Counted from the stretch's first letter, positions 40,235-49,469 are shown. The stretch: 64,000 bases of DNA from RGIG5472 sp051867635 (GCA_051867635.1 JBJDYT010000006.1:1-64000); one strand, 5' to 3'. Notes: a model not told the origin generated them from the sequence alone. Numbers and translations are program-made.

Positions 40235-40750
40235 ATGCGGCAAACCAAACGTCTGGCCCTGGCGGCCCTGCTGACCGCCCTGGCCCTGGCCCTGAATTAT
40301 ATGGAGCGGCTGTTTCCCCTGCCCCTGCTGATCCCCCTGCCGGGGGTGAAGCTGGGCCTCGCCAACGTAGTGACCCTCTTCGCCCTGTGCTATCTCGGCG
40401 CGCCCATGGCCTTCACCATCCTGGGGGCCAGGGTGTTTTTGGGGGCGCTCTTCGCGGGAAACGCCTCGGCGCTGCTCTACTCCGCCCTGGGGGGCTTTTT
40501 TGCCCTCTGCGTCATGTCTCTCGCGGTGCGCTCGCGGCGCCTGTCACTGTACGGCGTGTCCATTCTCGGCGCCGCCGCCCACAACATCGGGCAGATCTGC
40601 GCCGCCCTCATCGTGCTGGGCAATACCGCCGTGCTGGGCTATCTCCCGGCGCTGCTCCTGGTCTCCGTCCTCTCCGGCACGGTGACGGGGGCGCTGTCGG
40701 CCCTGCTGTTCCGGGCCATGGACGCCACAAAGCTCCGCTGGGACGTGTGA
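40235..40750 (+). CDS. Gx transporter family protein (heptaprenyl diphosphate synthase component I-like)
   Basis: The 171-residue protein has five or six membrane helices. RLALAALLTALALALNYMER, the LPGVKLGLANVVTLFAL block and GAAAHNIGQICAA are conserved in this family, which resembles ECF-transporter S components. Some members are annotated as heptaprenyl diphosphate synthase component I, but the helices suggest a small-molecule transporter. It follows the NusG-II gene by 16 bases. With ApbE it may supply or handle a cofactor for extracytoplasmic electron transfer (inference). Confidence 0.82.
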   Translation: MRQTKRLALAALLTALALALNYMERLFPLPLLIPLPGVKLGLANVVTLFALCYLGAPMAFTILGARVFLGALFAGNASALLYSALGGFFALCVMSLAVRSRRLSLYGVSILGAAAHNIGQICAALIVLGNTAVLGYLPALLLVSVLSGTVTGALSALLFRAMDATKLRWDV

Positions 40751-40786
40751 AAAGCGGCGGTGCAGCACTTTTTCAGGAGGATGCGT

Positions 40787-40990
40787 ATGTATACAGACAG
40801 CCGGGACAAGGAAGTGCAGCTGCTGAAAAGGCTTTGGACTTCACAGGCGGTGCTGTGTCCCAGGTGCGGACAGGCGGAGCTGCAGCACCTGCACAAAAAG
40901 GCGAAGAAGAGCGACTGCGACTGGCGCTGCCCCGCCTGCGGGGAGGTCTACCGGACCATACAAATGCTGAAGGCGCTGCCGGAGGAATAA
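40787..40990 (+). CDS. small zinc-ribbon protein
   Basis: The 67-residue protein has two CxxC knuckles, CPRCGQ (about 24-29) and CPACGE (about 47-52), 19 residues apart, forming a zinc ribbon with basic residues (HKKAKKSDCDWR) between them. The ATG at 40787 is chosen because CAGGAGG ends 6 bases before it; an ATG at 40781 abuts the ribosome site. It follows the Gx gene closely and is probably co-transcribed. Function unknown. Confidence 0.72.
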   Translation: MYTDSRDKEVQLLKRLWTSQAVLCPRCGQAELQHLHKKAKKSDCDWRCPACGEVYRTIQMLKALPEE

Positions 40991-41004
40991 AAAAGCGATT
41001 GACA

Positions 41005-41160
41005 AAGGGGAGGGGTGCTTCCGCATCCCTCCCCTTCCTCTCGAAAAAGCGGCGCAGAGTTCGCGGCGCATGCCGCGAAAAAAGTGCAATCATTTTCTGT
41101 CAGGGCGTGTGCCTGAGAGAGAATACCAAGAGGAGGGATGCGAAACGCGTCCCTCCTCTT
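41005..41160. repeat. second hairpin cluster with the dispersed intergenic repeat
   Basis: Between convergent genes. The left terminator hairpin is 41005-41036 and the right terminator hairpin of mreB is 41128-41160; the two are related to each other in inverted orientation. Between them lies TCTCGAAAAAGCGG (also at 16263-16275), then 41054-41126, which aligns with 16116-16190 at roughly 85 percent: hairpin TTCGCGGC-GCAT-GCCGCGAA, then ATTTTCTGTCAGG with a partly decayed second arm. Confidence 0.78.
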
Positions 41161-41164
41161 ATCA

Positions 41165-42193
41165 TCAGTTCATCTGCTTTCTTCTCGACAGGTTCATGGT
41201 GCCGTCCTGCATGGAGCCGATCTCGTCCAGGCTCTTGCCCGTGCCGATGGCCACGCAGGAGATGGCGTCATCCGCGATAACGGTATGGATGCCGGTGCGG
41301 GCGGTGACCAGCTTGTCAAAGCCGTCCACCAGGGAGCCGCCGCCGGTCATGACGATGCCGTTGGCGGAGATATCCGCCACCAGCTCGGGGGGCGTGCGCT
41401 CCAGCACGGAGTGGATGGCCTCCATGATGCGCTCCACCGGCTCCTCAAAGGCCTCCATCATCTCCGAGGAGGACACGCGCACCACCTTGGGAAGGCCGGT
41501 CATCAGGCAGCGGCCCTTGATCTCGAGATAGGTCTCCTCCTCCTTGGGATAGACGCAGCCCACCTTGATCTTCATTTCCTCCGCGGTGCGCTCGCCGATG
41601 AGGATGTTGTACTTGCGGCGCATATACTTCACCACGGACTCGTTCAGCTTGTCGCCCGCCACCTTGATGGAGCAGGACTCCACCACGCCGGAGAGGGAGA
41701 TCACCGCGATGTCCGCGGTGCCGCCGCCGATGTCCACCACCATGTGGCCGTCGGGCTTGGTGATGTCGATGCCCGCGCCGATGGCGGCCGCCACCGGCTC
41801 CTCGATGAGATAGACCTTCCGGGCGCCGGCCTGGATGCCCGCGTCGATGACGGCGCGCTCCTCCACCTCCGTGATGCCGGAGGGCACGCAGATGATGACC
41901 CGGGGCTTGAAGAACTGGAAGCCCGCCACCTTGTGGATGAACTCCTTCAGCATCCGCTCCGTCATGTCATAGTCGGAGATGACGCCGTCCCGCAGCGGGC
42001 GGATGGCCACGATGTTGCCGGGGGTACGGCCCAGCATGGCCTGGGCGTCCGTGCCCACCTTCAGGAGCTTGCCCGTGTTCTTATCCATGGCCACCACGGA
42101 GGGCTCGTTCAGCACGATGCCTTTACCCTTTACATAAACCAGCACGGAGGCCGTGCCCAGGTCTATACCGATATCCTTGCTCCAAGCGCACAT
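41165..42193 (-). CDS. mreB: MreB/Mbl family rod-shape actin homologue
   Basis: The 342-residue cytoskeletal ATPase forms membrane-associated filaments that guide lateral cell-wall synthesis. Actin-fold motifs: phosphate 1 DIGIDLGTASVLVYVKGKG, phosphate 2 MVVDIGGGTADIAVISL, and adenosine motif VMTGGGSLVDGF. The ATG at 42193 follows TAGGAATT; a longer frame lacks support. mreC and mreD are not adjacent, so it may be a stand-alone paralogue such as Mbl or MreBH; sequence alone does not separate them. Confidence 0.93.
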   Translation of the reverse strand: MCAWSKDIGIDLGTASVLVYVKGKGIVLNEPSVVAMDKNTGKLLKVGTDAQAMLGRTPGNIVAIRPLRDGVISDYDMTERMLKEFIHKVAGFQFFKPRVIICVPSGITEVEERAVIDAGIQAGARKVYLIEEPVAAAIGAGIDITKPDGHMVVDIGGGTADIAVISLSGVVESCSIKVAGDKLNESVVKYMRRKYNILIGERTAEEMKIKVGCVYPKEEETYLEIKGRCLMTGLPKVVRVSSSEMMEAFEEPVERIMEAIHSVLERTPPELVADISANGIVMTGGGSLVDGFDKLVTARTGIHTVIADDAISCVAIGTGKSLDEIGSMQDGTMNLSRRKQMN

Positions 42194-42276
42194 AATTCCT
42201 ACCTCATATTTTCTCAGAAATCTGTATTGCATCGCGGCGGCGCGTTCCTGCCCCGCCGCATACCGTCCTATTTTGC

Positions 42277-42305
42277 ATTATACAAACACTTTCCCCGTTT
42301 TGCAA
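42277..42305 (-). promoter_or_regulatory. sigma-A promoter of mreB
   Basis: Read leftward: TTGCAA (42305-42300), 17 bases, perfect TATAAT (42282-42277). Beyond it, 42372-42397 holds a GC-rich near-palindrome (CGGCCGG...CCGGCCG) after the comF stop, probably part of the comF terminator. Confidence 0.75.
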
Positions 42306-42433
42306 TACCATTCTTTGTCCCATTCCCGCCTTCTATGTGGCGGGGCCTTTGTTAAAATCCCCCAAGGGAAGCGGCCGGGCGGCGCGCCGTCCGGCCGAGC
42401 AGGTTTCCATAACATTTTTAAAGGGCGGGCGCG

Positions 42434-43093
42434 TCAGTCCCGCTCCGCGCTCATGGCGAGCGCCGCGCAGACCACCTCCGCCGCGCCGGCCAGGCGCAGC
42501 GCCCGCGCCGCCTCGGCGAGGGTGCTGCCGGTGGTGAGGATATCGTCTACCAGCAAAAGCCGCCGGCCGGCGAAGCGCTCCGGCTCCACCGCTTCGTACA
42601 CGCCCAGCACGTTGGCCCGGCGCTCCTCCGGCGAGGCGACGCCGGACTGTGGCGGGTTGTCCCGGATCTTGCGGAGCGTCCGCACCGGCTCCGTCTCCCA
42701 GAGGCGGCACATGCTCTTCGCCAGCAGCTCCGCCTGGTCGTAGCCCCGCCGGCGCCGGCGCTTTTCGCTCACCGGTACCCAGGTCACGAGGTCGAAGCGG
42801 CCGGAGAGCTCCAGCGCCGCGCAGCGGGCCATGAGCTCGCCGTAGCCCGCCGCGTAGTGGTCGCAGCCGCTGAACTTGAAGCGCAGCAGCGACTCGCGCA
42901 CCGCGCCCTCATAGTACAGCGGCGCGCAGCAGCAGCCGTAGCCCGCGCCTGTGCGCAGGGCCTTCTCCCCGGTAAAGGGCAGGCTCCGTTCGCATTCCGG
43001 GCAGACCGCGCCGCCCTCCGTCAGGGCGCCGCAGAAGACGCACTTGGGCGGAAACAGGAGATCCAGCACCCGCCGGCCCAGCTTGCCCGCCAT
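42434..43093 (-). CDS. comF: ComF family phosphoribosyltransferase-like protein
   Basis: The 219-residue protein has an N-terminal zinc-finger region (CVFCGALTEGGAVCPEC, about 18-34) and a C-terminal PRT fold with the PRPP loop LLVDDILTTGSTLAEAA (about 178-194). ComFC-type proteins assist DNA uptake and single-strand handling. Basic patch EKRRRRRGYDQAELLA is typical. It lies 4 bases after recD2, the last gene of the minus-strand repair block. Confidence 0.92.
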   Translation of the reverse strand: MAGKLGRRVLDLLFPPKCVFCGALTEGGAVCPECERSLPFTGEKALRTGAGYGCCCAPLYYEGAVRESLLRFKFSGCDHYAAGYGELMARCAALELSGRFDLVTWVPVSEKRRRRRGYDQAELLAKSMCRLWETEPVRTLRKIRDNPPQSGVASPEERRANVLGVYEAVEPERFAGRRLLLVDDILTTGSTLAEAARALRLAGAAEVVCAALAMSAERD

Positions 43094-43097
43094 GTCC

Positions 43098-45299
43098 TCA
43101 CTCTCCGTTCTTAAGCCGCCATTTCAGCCCGCTGTAGCGCCGCTGCTGGCGGTCGTTCTCCGTCATGCGGCGCACCGCCGCATCGTCTCCCACCAGGACC
43201 AGCAGCTCCCGCGCCCGGGTGATGGCGGTGTACAGCACGCCCCGCACCATCAGCGACGGGGCGGCGTTCAGCGCGGCGAACACCACCGCCCTATACTCGC
43301 TGCCCTGGGATTTATGTACCGTCATGGCGTAGGCCAGCTCCAGATCCTTCAGCATCTCCGTGTCGTAGACCACGCTCCGGTCGTCGAAGGCCACCACCAG
43401 GAATTCGCCGCCCTCGTCCACCTCCGTGATCTGGCCCACGTCGCCGTTGAACACTCCCGTGCCGGCGCTGCCGTCGGCCTTCTGCCAGAGGGCGTCGTAG
43501 TTGTTCCGGTTCTGCATCACCCGGTCCCCCAGGCGGAAGACCCAGCGGCCGAAGGCCACCTCGCCCTTTCCCTTTTCCGGCGGGTTCAGCGCGGCCTGCA
43601 GGCGGCGGTTCAGCTCCTCCGTCCCGGCGGGGCCCTTTCGCGTGGGACTCAGCACCTGGATCTCTCCCGGTGCGATACCCATGTTCTTCGGCAGGCGGGT
43701 CTGGCAGAGCTCCACGATGGTGTCCGCCGCCCGCCCCGGGTCCCGGCGGGTCAGGAAGAAGAACTCCCCCTGCCTGTTGCCGAGGTCGGGACAGACGCCC
43801 GCGTTCACCTCATGGGCGCTGCGGATGATGGCGGACTGCTCCGCCTGGCGGAACACCTCCCGCAGGGCGATGACCGGGACCCTGCCGCAGCGGATCAGGT
43901 CCGCGAACACGTTCCCCGGGCCCACGGCGGGGAGCTGGTCCGGGTCCCCCACCATGACGAGCCGGGTCCCCGGCTTCAGCGCCGCCAGCAAAGCGCGCAT
44001 CAGCGGCAGGTCCACCATGGACATCTCGTCCACAATGACCGCGTCCGCCTCCAGCGGCTCCTTCTCCCCCTTTAAAAACGCGGTGGTGCCGGTCTGCTCG
44101 TTCCAGCTCATGCCGAGGCAGCGGTGGATGGTCTGGGCCTCCCGGCCGCAGACCTCGCCCATGCGCTTGGCCGCCCGGCCCGTGGGGGCCAGCAGCAGCG
44201 TCTCAAGGCCCATGCGGTCAAAGACCGCGAGAATGCCCCGCACCGCCGTGGTCTTGCCCGTGCCGGGGCCGCCGGTGAGCAGGAGCATCCCCTCCTTCGC
44301 CGCCAGCTCCACCGCCTCGCGCTGGGCGGGGGCGTAGACCACGCCCTGCTCCGCCTCCACCTGGGAGAGGATGCGCGTGACGTTCTTCCCCTCGTCCGCC
44401 GCGGCGCTGAGCAGCAGCCGCAGCTTCTCCGCCACGAAGCTCTCCGCCTCGAACAGGCGGTAGAGGTAGCAGGCTTCTACATTCGCCACCCGGCGCTGGA
44501 TGACGCTGTGCCGGTCGATGAGCGTATCCAGGGCCAGCTCCGTCCGCTCCATATCCAGATCAATGAGCTGGGCCGCGGCGGCGATGAGCTTCTCCCGGGG
44601 GAGGAACACGTGGCCGTTGTTCAGATTGTGGCTCAGCTCAAACAGCACCGCCGCCTGCACCCGGGCCTCGCAGTCCCCGGCGAAGCCCAGGGACAGGGCG
44701 ATGGCGTCCGAGCGGGCGAAGGCCACGCCGCAGTCCTCCGTGGAGAGCAGGTAGGGGTTGTCCTGCACCCGCTCCAGCGCCGAAGCGCCGAAGCGGCGGT
44801 ACAGCTGCATGCTGAGCGTCACGGGCAGCTCGTACCGGCCGAGGAATTCCATCAGCTGCCGCACGCCCATGCGCTCGCGGAAGCTCTCCGCGATCTCCTG
44901 GGCGCGCTTGGCGGTGACGCCCTTGATGCAGGTGAGCCGCTCCGGCTCCTCCGCGAGAACGGTGAAGGTCTCCGCGCCGAAGCGGCGGACGATCTTCTCC
45001 GCCGTGGCGGGGCCCACGCCCTTCACCGCGCCGGAGGCGAGGTAGCGCTCGATCTCCTCTTCCTCCTCCGGCAGCAGGCACTCCGTCTCCTCCGCGTGGA
45101 ACTGCGTCCCGTGCTGGGGATGCTCCTCCCAGACGCCATAGGCGCTCAGCCGCTCCCCCGGCGCCGCGCCGGGGACGCAGCCCACCAGGGTCAGCAGCTC
45201 CCCCGTCTCCTCCGCCAGGCGCAGCACGGCATAGCCGTTTTCCTCGTTCTGGAAAACGACCTGCAGCACCGTTCCTTCCACTCTGCCGCGCTCCGCCAT
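43098..45299 (-). CDS. recD2: RecD2 family ATP-dependent DNA helicase
   Basis: The 733-residue 5'-3' helicase not associated with RecBC. An N-terminal OB-like domain (VEGTVLQVVFQNEENGYAVL) and helix-hairpin-helix repeats (GVGPATAEKIVRRFG, IKGVTAKRAQEIAE) precede the SF1B core. Core motifs: Walker A GGPGTGKTTAVRG (about 343-355), Walker B AVIVDEMSMVDLPLM, VMVGDPDQLPAVGPGNVF and the C-terminal TVHKSQGSEY and YTAITRARELL. RecD2 takes part in mismatch and double-strand break repair, consistent with the uvr genes in the same block. Confidence 0.95.
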   Translation of the reverse strand: MAERGRVEGTVLQVVFQNEENGYAVLRLAEETGELLTLVGCVPGAAPGERLSAYGVWEEHPQHGTQFHAEETECLLPEEEEEIERYLASGAVKGVGPATAEKIVRRFGAETFTVLAEEPERLTCIKGVTAKRAQEIAESFRERMGVRQLMEFLGRYELPVTLSMQLYRRFGASALERVQDNPYLLSTEDCGVAFARSDAIALSLGFAGDCEARVQAAVLFELSHNLNNGHVFLPREKLIAAAAQLIDLDMERTELALDTLIDRHSVIQRRVANVEACYLYRLFEAESFVAEKLRLLLSAAADEGKNVTRILSQVEAEQGVVYAPAQREAVELAAKEGMLLLTGGPGTGKTTAVRGILAVFDRMGLETLLLAPTGRAAKRMGEVCGREAQTIHRCLGMSWNEQTGTTAFLKGEKEPLEADAVIVDEMSMVDLPLMRALLAALKPGTRLVMVGDPDQLPAVGPGNVFADLIRCGRVPVIALREVFRQAEQSAIIRSAHEVNAGVCPDLGNRQGEFFFLTRRDPGRAADTIVELCQTRLPKNMGIAPGEIQVLSPTRKGPAGTEELNRRLQAALNPPEKGKGEVAFGRWVFRLGDRVMQNRNNYDALWQKADGSAGTGVFNGDVGQITEVDEGGEFLVVAFDDRSVVYDTEMLKDLELAYAMTVHKSQGSEYRAVVFAALNAAPSLMVRGVLYTAITRARELLVLVGDDAAVRRMTENDRQQRRYSGLKWRLKNGE

Positions 45300-45311
45300 G
45301 CGTCTCTCCTT

Positions 45312-45653
45312 CTATCTGCCGCTTCGCAGCGTCTCCGTCAGTTCCTCCTCGCTGCAGAGGAGCAGCAGCGGGTCCTCCCGCTGCAGGATCCGTGCCATGC
45401 GGCGCTGCTCCTCCTCCATGCCGCAGTCCAGCAGCACCGTCCTTGCCGCGCCGCCGTACTGCCGGCGCATCTGCTGCAGCTCCCCCGCCGCCTGCTCCAT
45501 GGCCCGGGTACGGCCGCTCACCGGCAGCACCAGGTACACCGTTTCGCAAAGCTCCCGCCGGGGCGCGAACACCGCCTTCAGCACCAGCCACAGCACCGCC
45601 GTGAGTCCCACGGCCGCCAGCAGCGCGATGACCATATCCTGCAGCAACTCCAT
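45312..45653 (-). CDS. hypothetical membrane-anchored protein
   Basis: The 113-residue protein has one N-terminal membrane helix (about 8-28) and a cytoplasmic alpha/beta domain with CETVYLVLPVSGRT and TVLLDCGMEEEQRR. The start at 45653 has GAGG 8 bases upstream; nearer in-frame starts at 45659 and 45662 overlap that site. It lies 12 bases before recD2 and 43 bases after the COG2426 gene, so it is likely co-transcribed. I recognise no family. Confidence 0.7.
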   Translation of the reverse strand: MELLQDMVIALLAAVGLTAVLWLVLKAVFAPRRELCETVYLVLPVSGRTRAMEQAAGELQQMRRQYGGAARTVLLDCGMEEEQRRMARILQREDPLLLLCSEEELTETLRSGR

Positions 45654-45696
45654 CTTCATCACCTCACGACAGTGTATGCCGCGAAGCGCCGCCGTG

Positions 45697-46191
45697 TCAG
45701 GCGAAAATATGCACCACGCCGGAGGTCAGCAGCGTCACGATGCCGCCGGCGATGAGCACGCCGGCAAAGATCACCGGCACGGCCTTTTTCAGCCGCATAT
45801 CCAGCAGCGCCGCGATGAGCGCGCCGGTCCAGGCCCCCGTGCCGGGCAGGGGGACGGCCACCAGCAGCAGCAAGCCCCAGGTCTGGTAGCGCAGCACCTT
45901 CCCGCCCTTTTTCCAGGCCTTTTTCTCCAGTTTGTCCACCCAGCCGCCCAGGCGCGGGATGTGCCGCCGGATCCAGCGGAACACCCGCCGCACGAACAGG
46001 ATGATCAGCGGCACCGGCAGCATGTTGCCGATGAGCGCGGCGAGAAAGGCCGCCGGCACCGGCAGGCCCAGCGCCACGCCGAAGGGAAGCCCCCCGCGCA
46101 GCTCCAGCACCGGGGCCATGGACACCAGCATGGTCAGCAGGAACTCGCCCGCCGCGCTGCTGTGCAGCCACAACGACAGGGATTCAATCAT
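45697..46191 (-). CDS. small multi-drug export protein family (COG2426)
   Basis: The 164-residue protein has four to five membrane helices with family features: SMAPVLELRGGLPFGVALGL near the N-terminus, NMLPVPLIILFVRRVF, and VPLPGTGAWTGALIAALLDM. The Pro-Leu-Pro-Gly-Thr-Gly loop resembles DedA-like transporters, and the multidrug label is historical. Starts within the last 8 bases of uvrA, so translation is coupled to it. Confidence 0.85.
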   Translation of the reverse strand: MIESLSLWLHSSAAGEFLLTMLVSMAPVLELRGGLPFGVALGLPVPAAFLAALIGNMLPVPLIILFVRRVFRWIRRHIPRLGGWVDKLEKKAWKKGGKVLRYQTWGLLLLVAVPLPGTGAWTGALIAALLDMRLKKAVPVIFAGVLIAGGIVTLLTSGVVHIFA

Positions 46192-49018
46192 AGGACAGTA
46201 TCCTCTTGAGGTATTGGCCGGTATAGGAGCGCTCGCACCGCGCCACCTCCTCCGGCGTGCCGCAGGCCACCAGCTCTCCGCCCCTGTCGCCCCCCTCGGG
46301 GCCCAGGTCGATGAGGTAGTCCGCGGATTTCACCACGTCCAGGTTGTGCTCGATGACGAGGACGGTGTTGCCCCCGTCCACCAGCCGCTGCAGCACCTCC
46401 AAGAGCCGCTTGACGTCGTCGGTGTGCAGGCCCGTGGTGGGCTCGTCCAGCACATACAGGGTCTGGCCTGTGGCCCGCCGGGACAGCTCGGTGGCCAGCT
46501 TCACCCGCTGGGCCTCGCCGCCGGAGAGGGTGGTGGAGGACTGGCCCAGCTTCACATAGCCCAGCCCCACGTCGCAGAGGGTCTCCACCCGCCGGGCGAT
46601 GTGTGGCACCGGGGCGAAAAAGGTCCGGGCCTCCTCCGCCGTCATATCCAGCACCTCCGCGATGTTCTTGCCCTTGTAGCGCACCTCCAGCGTCTCGCGG
46701 TTGTACCGTGTGCCGTGGCACACCTCACAGGGGACGTAGAGGTCCGGCAGGAAGTGCATCTCGATTTTGATCAGGCCGTCGCCGCCGCAGGCCTCGCACC
46801 GTCCGCCCCGGACGTTGAAGCTGAAGCGGCCCGGGCCGTAGCCCCGGCTCTTGGCCTCCTGGGTCTGGGCGAACAGGGTTCGGATGTCGTCAAACACGCC
46901 GGTGTAGGTGGCGGGATTGGACCGGGGCGTCCGGCCGATGGGGCTCTGGTCGATGCAGATGACCTTGTCCAGCTGCCGGACCCCCTCGGCCCGGTCGAAT
47001 TTACCGCAGCGGAGCCGCGCCCGGTTCAGCTCCGCGGCCAGCTTCTGGTAGATGATCTCGTTGACCAGGGAGCTCTTGCCGGAGCCGGACACGCCGGTGA
47101 CCACCGTGAAGGTTCCCAGGGGGATGGACACGTCGATGTGCCGGAGGTTGTTCTCCGCGCAGCCGTAGAACTTCAGGAACCGGCCGTCTCCCGGCCGCCG
47201 TGTTTTCGGTACCGGGATCCGCTTCTTGCCGGACAGGTACTGGCCCGTAATGGACCGGGGCTCCGCCATGATGTCCTCCAGGCTGCCCTGGGCCACCACC
47301 TCGCCCCCGTGGATGCCGGCCCCGGGGCCGATGTCCACGATGTAGTCCGCCGCCCGCATGGTGTCCTCGTCGTGCTCCACCACGATCAGGGTGTTGCCCA
47401 GGTCCCGCAGGTGCTTTAAGGTGCCCAGCAGCTTGTCGTTGTCCCGCTGGTGCAGGCCGATGGAGGGCTCGTCCAGAATATACAGCACGCCCATGAGGCT
47501 GCTGCCGATCTGGGTGGCGAGACGGATGCGCTGGCTCTCGCCGCCGGAGAGGGTGGCCGCCGCCCGGCTGAGGGTCAGGTATTCCAGGCCCACGTTCTGC
47601 AAAAAGCCCAGGCGCTGGCGCACCTCCTTCAAAATAGGGGCGGCGATGAGGCTCTCCGTGGGGCCAAAGCTCAGCTCCTCCGTAAAGTGCAGAGCCTCCG
47701 TCACGGACTTGCGGGTGTAGGCGTCGATATCGAGGCCCCCCACGGTGACGGCCAGGGCGGAGCGGTTCAGCCGCTTGCCCCTGCACTCCGGGCAGGGACA
47801 CTCCGCCATAGTCTCCTCCAGCTCCTTTTTCACGCTGTCGCTCTGGGTCTCCTGATAGCGGCGCTGGAGATTGTTGCAGATGCCCTCGAAGGGCTGGTAC
47901 AGCACGCCCCTGCCCCGGGGCTGGTCGTATTCCAGCTCCAGCTTCTCGCCCCCGGTGCCGTAGAGGATGATGTCCCGGATCTCCTCCGGCAGCTCCTGAA
48001 AGGGCGTGCGGAGGCTGAAATGATACTTCTTCGCCAGAGCCTCGAAATACATGCGGGAGATCCCGTCGCTGCGGATATTGTTCCAGCCGCTGGCGGTGAT
48101 GGCCCCCTCCAGGATGCTCAGCCGCTTGTCCGGCACGATCAGGTCCGGGTCCATCTTCAGTTGGTAGCCCAGTCCCGCGCAGACGGGGCAGGCGCCGTAG
48201 GGGTTGTTGAAGGAAAACAGCCGCGGCGTCAGCTCCTCGATGGAGACGCCGCAGTCCGCGCAGGCGTAGTTCTGGCTGAACAGCAGGTCCTTCTCCTCCG
48301 CGACCAGGTTCACCAGCACCGTGCCCCCGGAGAGGGCGGCGGCGGTCTCCACGCTGTCCGTCAGGCGGCGGGACAGGTCCGGCCGGATCACCAGCCGGTC
48401 CACCACGATCTCGATGCTGTGCTTTTTGTTCTTTTCCAGCTTGATCTCGTCCTCCCCCAGATCGTAGAGGAGGCCGTCCGCCCGGACGCGGACATAGCCG
48501 CTGCGCCGGGCGTCCTCGAACACCTTCACGTGCTCGCCCTTCTTGCCCCTGATGACCGGGGCCAGCACCTGCACCCGCGTCCCCTCCGGCAGGGCCAGCA
48601 CCTGGTCCACGATCTGGTCCACGGTCTGCTGGCGGATCTCCTTGCCGCACTTGGGACAGTGGGGCGTGCCCACCCGGGCCCAGAGCAGGCGGAGATAGTC
48701 GTAAATTTCCGTCACCGTGCCCACGGTGGAGCGGGGGTTCTTGCTGGTGGTCTTCTGGTCGATGGAGATGGCGGGGGACAGGCCCTCGATGACGTCCACG
48801 TCCGGCTTGTCCATCTGGCCCAGGAACATCCGGGCATAGGAGCTGAGGCTCTCCACATAGCGCCGCTGGCCCTCGGCATAGATGGTGTCGAAGGCCAGGC
48901 TGGACTTGCCGCTGCCGCTGATCCCCGTGACCACGGTGAGACTGTTCCGGGGGATCTCCACGTCGATATTCTTCAGGTTGTTTTCCCTGGCGCCTTTGAT
49001 GATGATCTTATCCTGCAT
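46184..49018 (-). CDS. uvrA: excinuclease ABC subunit UvrA
   Basis: Damage-recognition ATPase of nucleotide excision repair, 944 residues as expected. Two ABC cassettes: first Walker A GISGSGKSS (about 31-39) and second GVSGSGKSS (about 640). Signatures LSGGESQR and LSGGEAQR are each followed by LYILDEPSIGLH and LYVLDEPTTGLH. Zinc modules use CPKCGKE, CADCG...CPVCAG and the CEACGG...CEVCHG insertion near the second cassette. DQSPIGRTPRSNPATY is the conserved UvrB-interaction region. uvrB lies upstream in the same minus-strand block, separated by three genes and a repeat. Confidence 0.98.
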   Translation of the reverse strand: MQDKIIIKGARENNLKNIDVEIPRNSLTVVTGISGSGKSSLAFDTIYAEGQRRYVESLSSYARMFLGQMDKPDVDVIEGLSPAISIDQKTTSKNPRSTVGTVTEIYDYLRLLWARVGTPHCPKCGKEIRQQTVDQIVDQVLALPEGTRVQVLAPVIRGKKGEHVKVFEDARRSGYVRVRADGLLYDLGEDEIKLEKNKKHSIEIVVDRLVIRPDLSRRLTDSVETAAALSGGTVLVNLVAEEKDLLFSQNYACADCGVSIEELTPRLFSFNNPYGACPVCAGLGYQLKMDPDLIVPDKRLSILEGAITASGWNNIRSDGISRMYFEALAKKYHFSLRTPFQELPEEIRDIILYGTGGEKLELEYDQPRGRGVLYQPFEGICNNLQRRYQETQSDSVKKELEETMAECPCPECRGKRLNRSALAVTVGGLDIDAYTRKSVTEALHFTEELSFGPTESLIAAPILKEVRQRLGFLQNVGLEYLTLSRAAATLSGGESQRIRLATQIGSSLMGVLYILDEPSIGLHQRDNDKLLGTLKHLRDLGNTLIVVEHDEDTMRAADYIVDIGPGAGIHGGEVVAQGSLEDIMAEPRSITGQYLSGKKRIPVPKTRRPGDGRFLKFYGCAENNLRHIDVSIPLGTFTVVTGVSGSGKSSLVNEIIYQKLAAELNRARLRCGKFDRAEGVRQLDKVICIDQSPIGRTPRSNPATYTGVFDDIRTLFAQTQEAKSRGYGPGRFSFNVRGGRCEACGGDGLIKIEMHFLPDLYVPCEVCHGTRYNRETLEVRYKGKNIAEVLDMTAEEARTFFAPVPHIARRVETLCDVGLGYVKLGQSSTTLSGGEAQRVKLATELSRRATGQTLYVLDEPTTGLHTDDVKRLLEVLQRLVDGGNTVLVIEHNLDVVKSADYLIDLGPEGGDRGGELVACGTPEEVARCERSYTGQYLKRILSYD

Positions 49019-49031
49019 GCTTCTCCTTTTG

Positions 49032-49469
49032 TTATACCTGCTGCTCTTCGTCGTCTCTTCTGCCCCGGCGGCGGCGTGCGCGCAGCGCCTCCCGGCGGCC
49101 GCTCTCCTCCCGGATGCGCTGCTTTTGCAGCTCGTCCTCGATCTCCAGATCCCGGCAGCCTGCCCGCCGCTCCAGGTGGTGGGTCAGCTCATGGTGCAGG
49201 GTCTGGCGCAGCTGCTTCTCCCACACCCGCCGGGGGGAGTGGGCGAACCGGGCCGCGAAGGAACCGTAGTAAATGTTGACATAGCACCCCATGGCGCCGC
49301 CGGCGAAATACTCCCCCAGCAGCACCATCGTCTCGCCGTCCGGCCCCCGGGGGCGCATCTCCTCCTCCCGGAGGCAGACGCCGCCGTTGAGCCCCTCCAG
49401 GATCTGGGGCGGCAGCTCCGCCATCAGCCCCTCCAGGATCTCGCCGACCTCGTCGATGCTCAGGATCAT
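49032..49469 (-). CDS. metallopeptidase family protein (minimal zincin)
   Basis: The 145-residue protein belongs to the minimal zincin group (Zincin_1 type). The zinc motif HHELTHHLE (about 92-100) contains HExxH, and VNIYYGSFAARFA lies in the conserved strand before it. The C-terminus is an Arg/Glu-rich tail. The minimal family of ~120-150 residues has no known substrate. Gene spacing of 13 bases to uvrA and 4 to ybaK indicates co-transcription. Confidence 0.88.
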   Translation of the reverse strand: MILSIDEVGEILEGLMAELPPQILEGLNGGVCLREEEMRPRGPDGETMVLLGEYFAGGAMGCYVNIYYGSFAARFAHSPRRVWEKQLRQTLHHELTHHLERRAGCRDLEIEDELQKQRIREESGRREALRARRRRGRRDDEEQQV

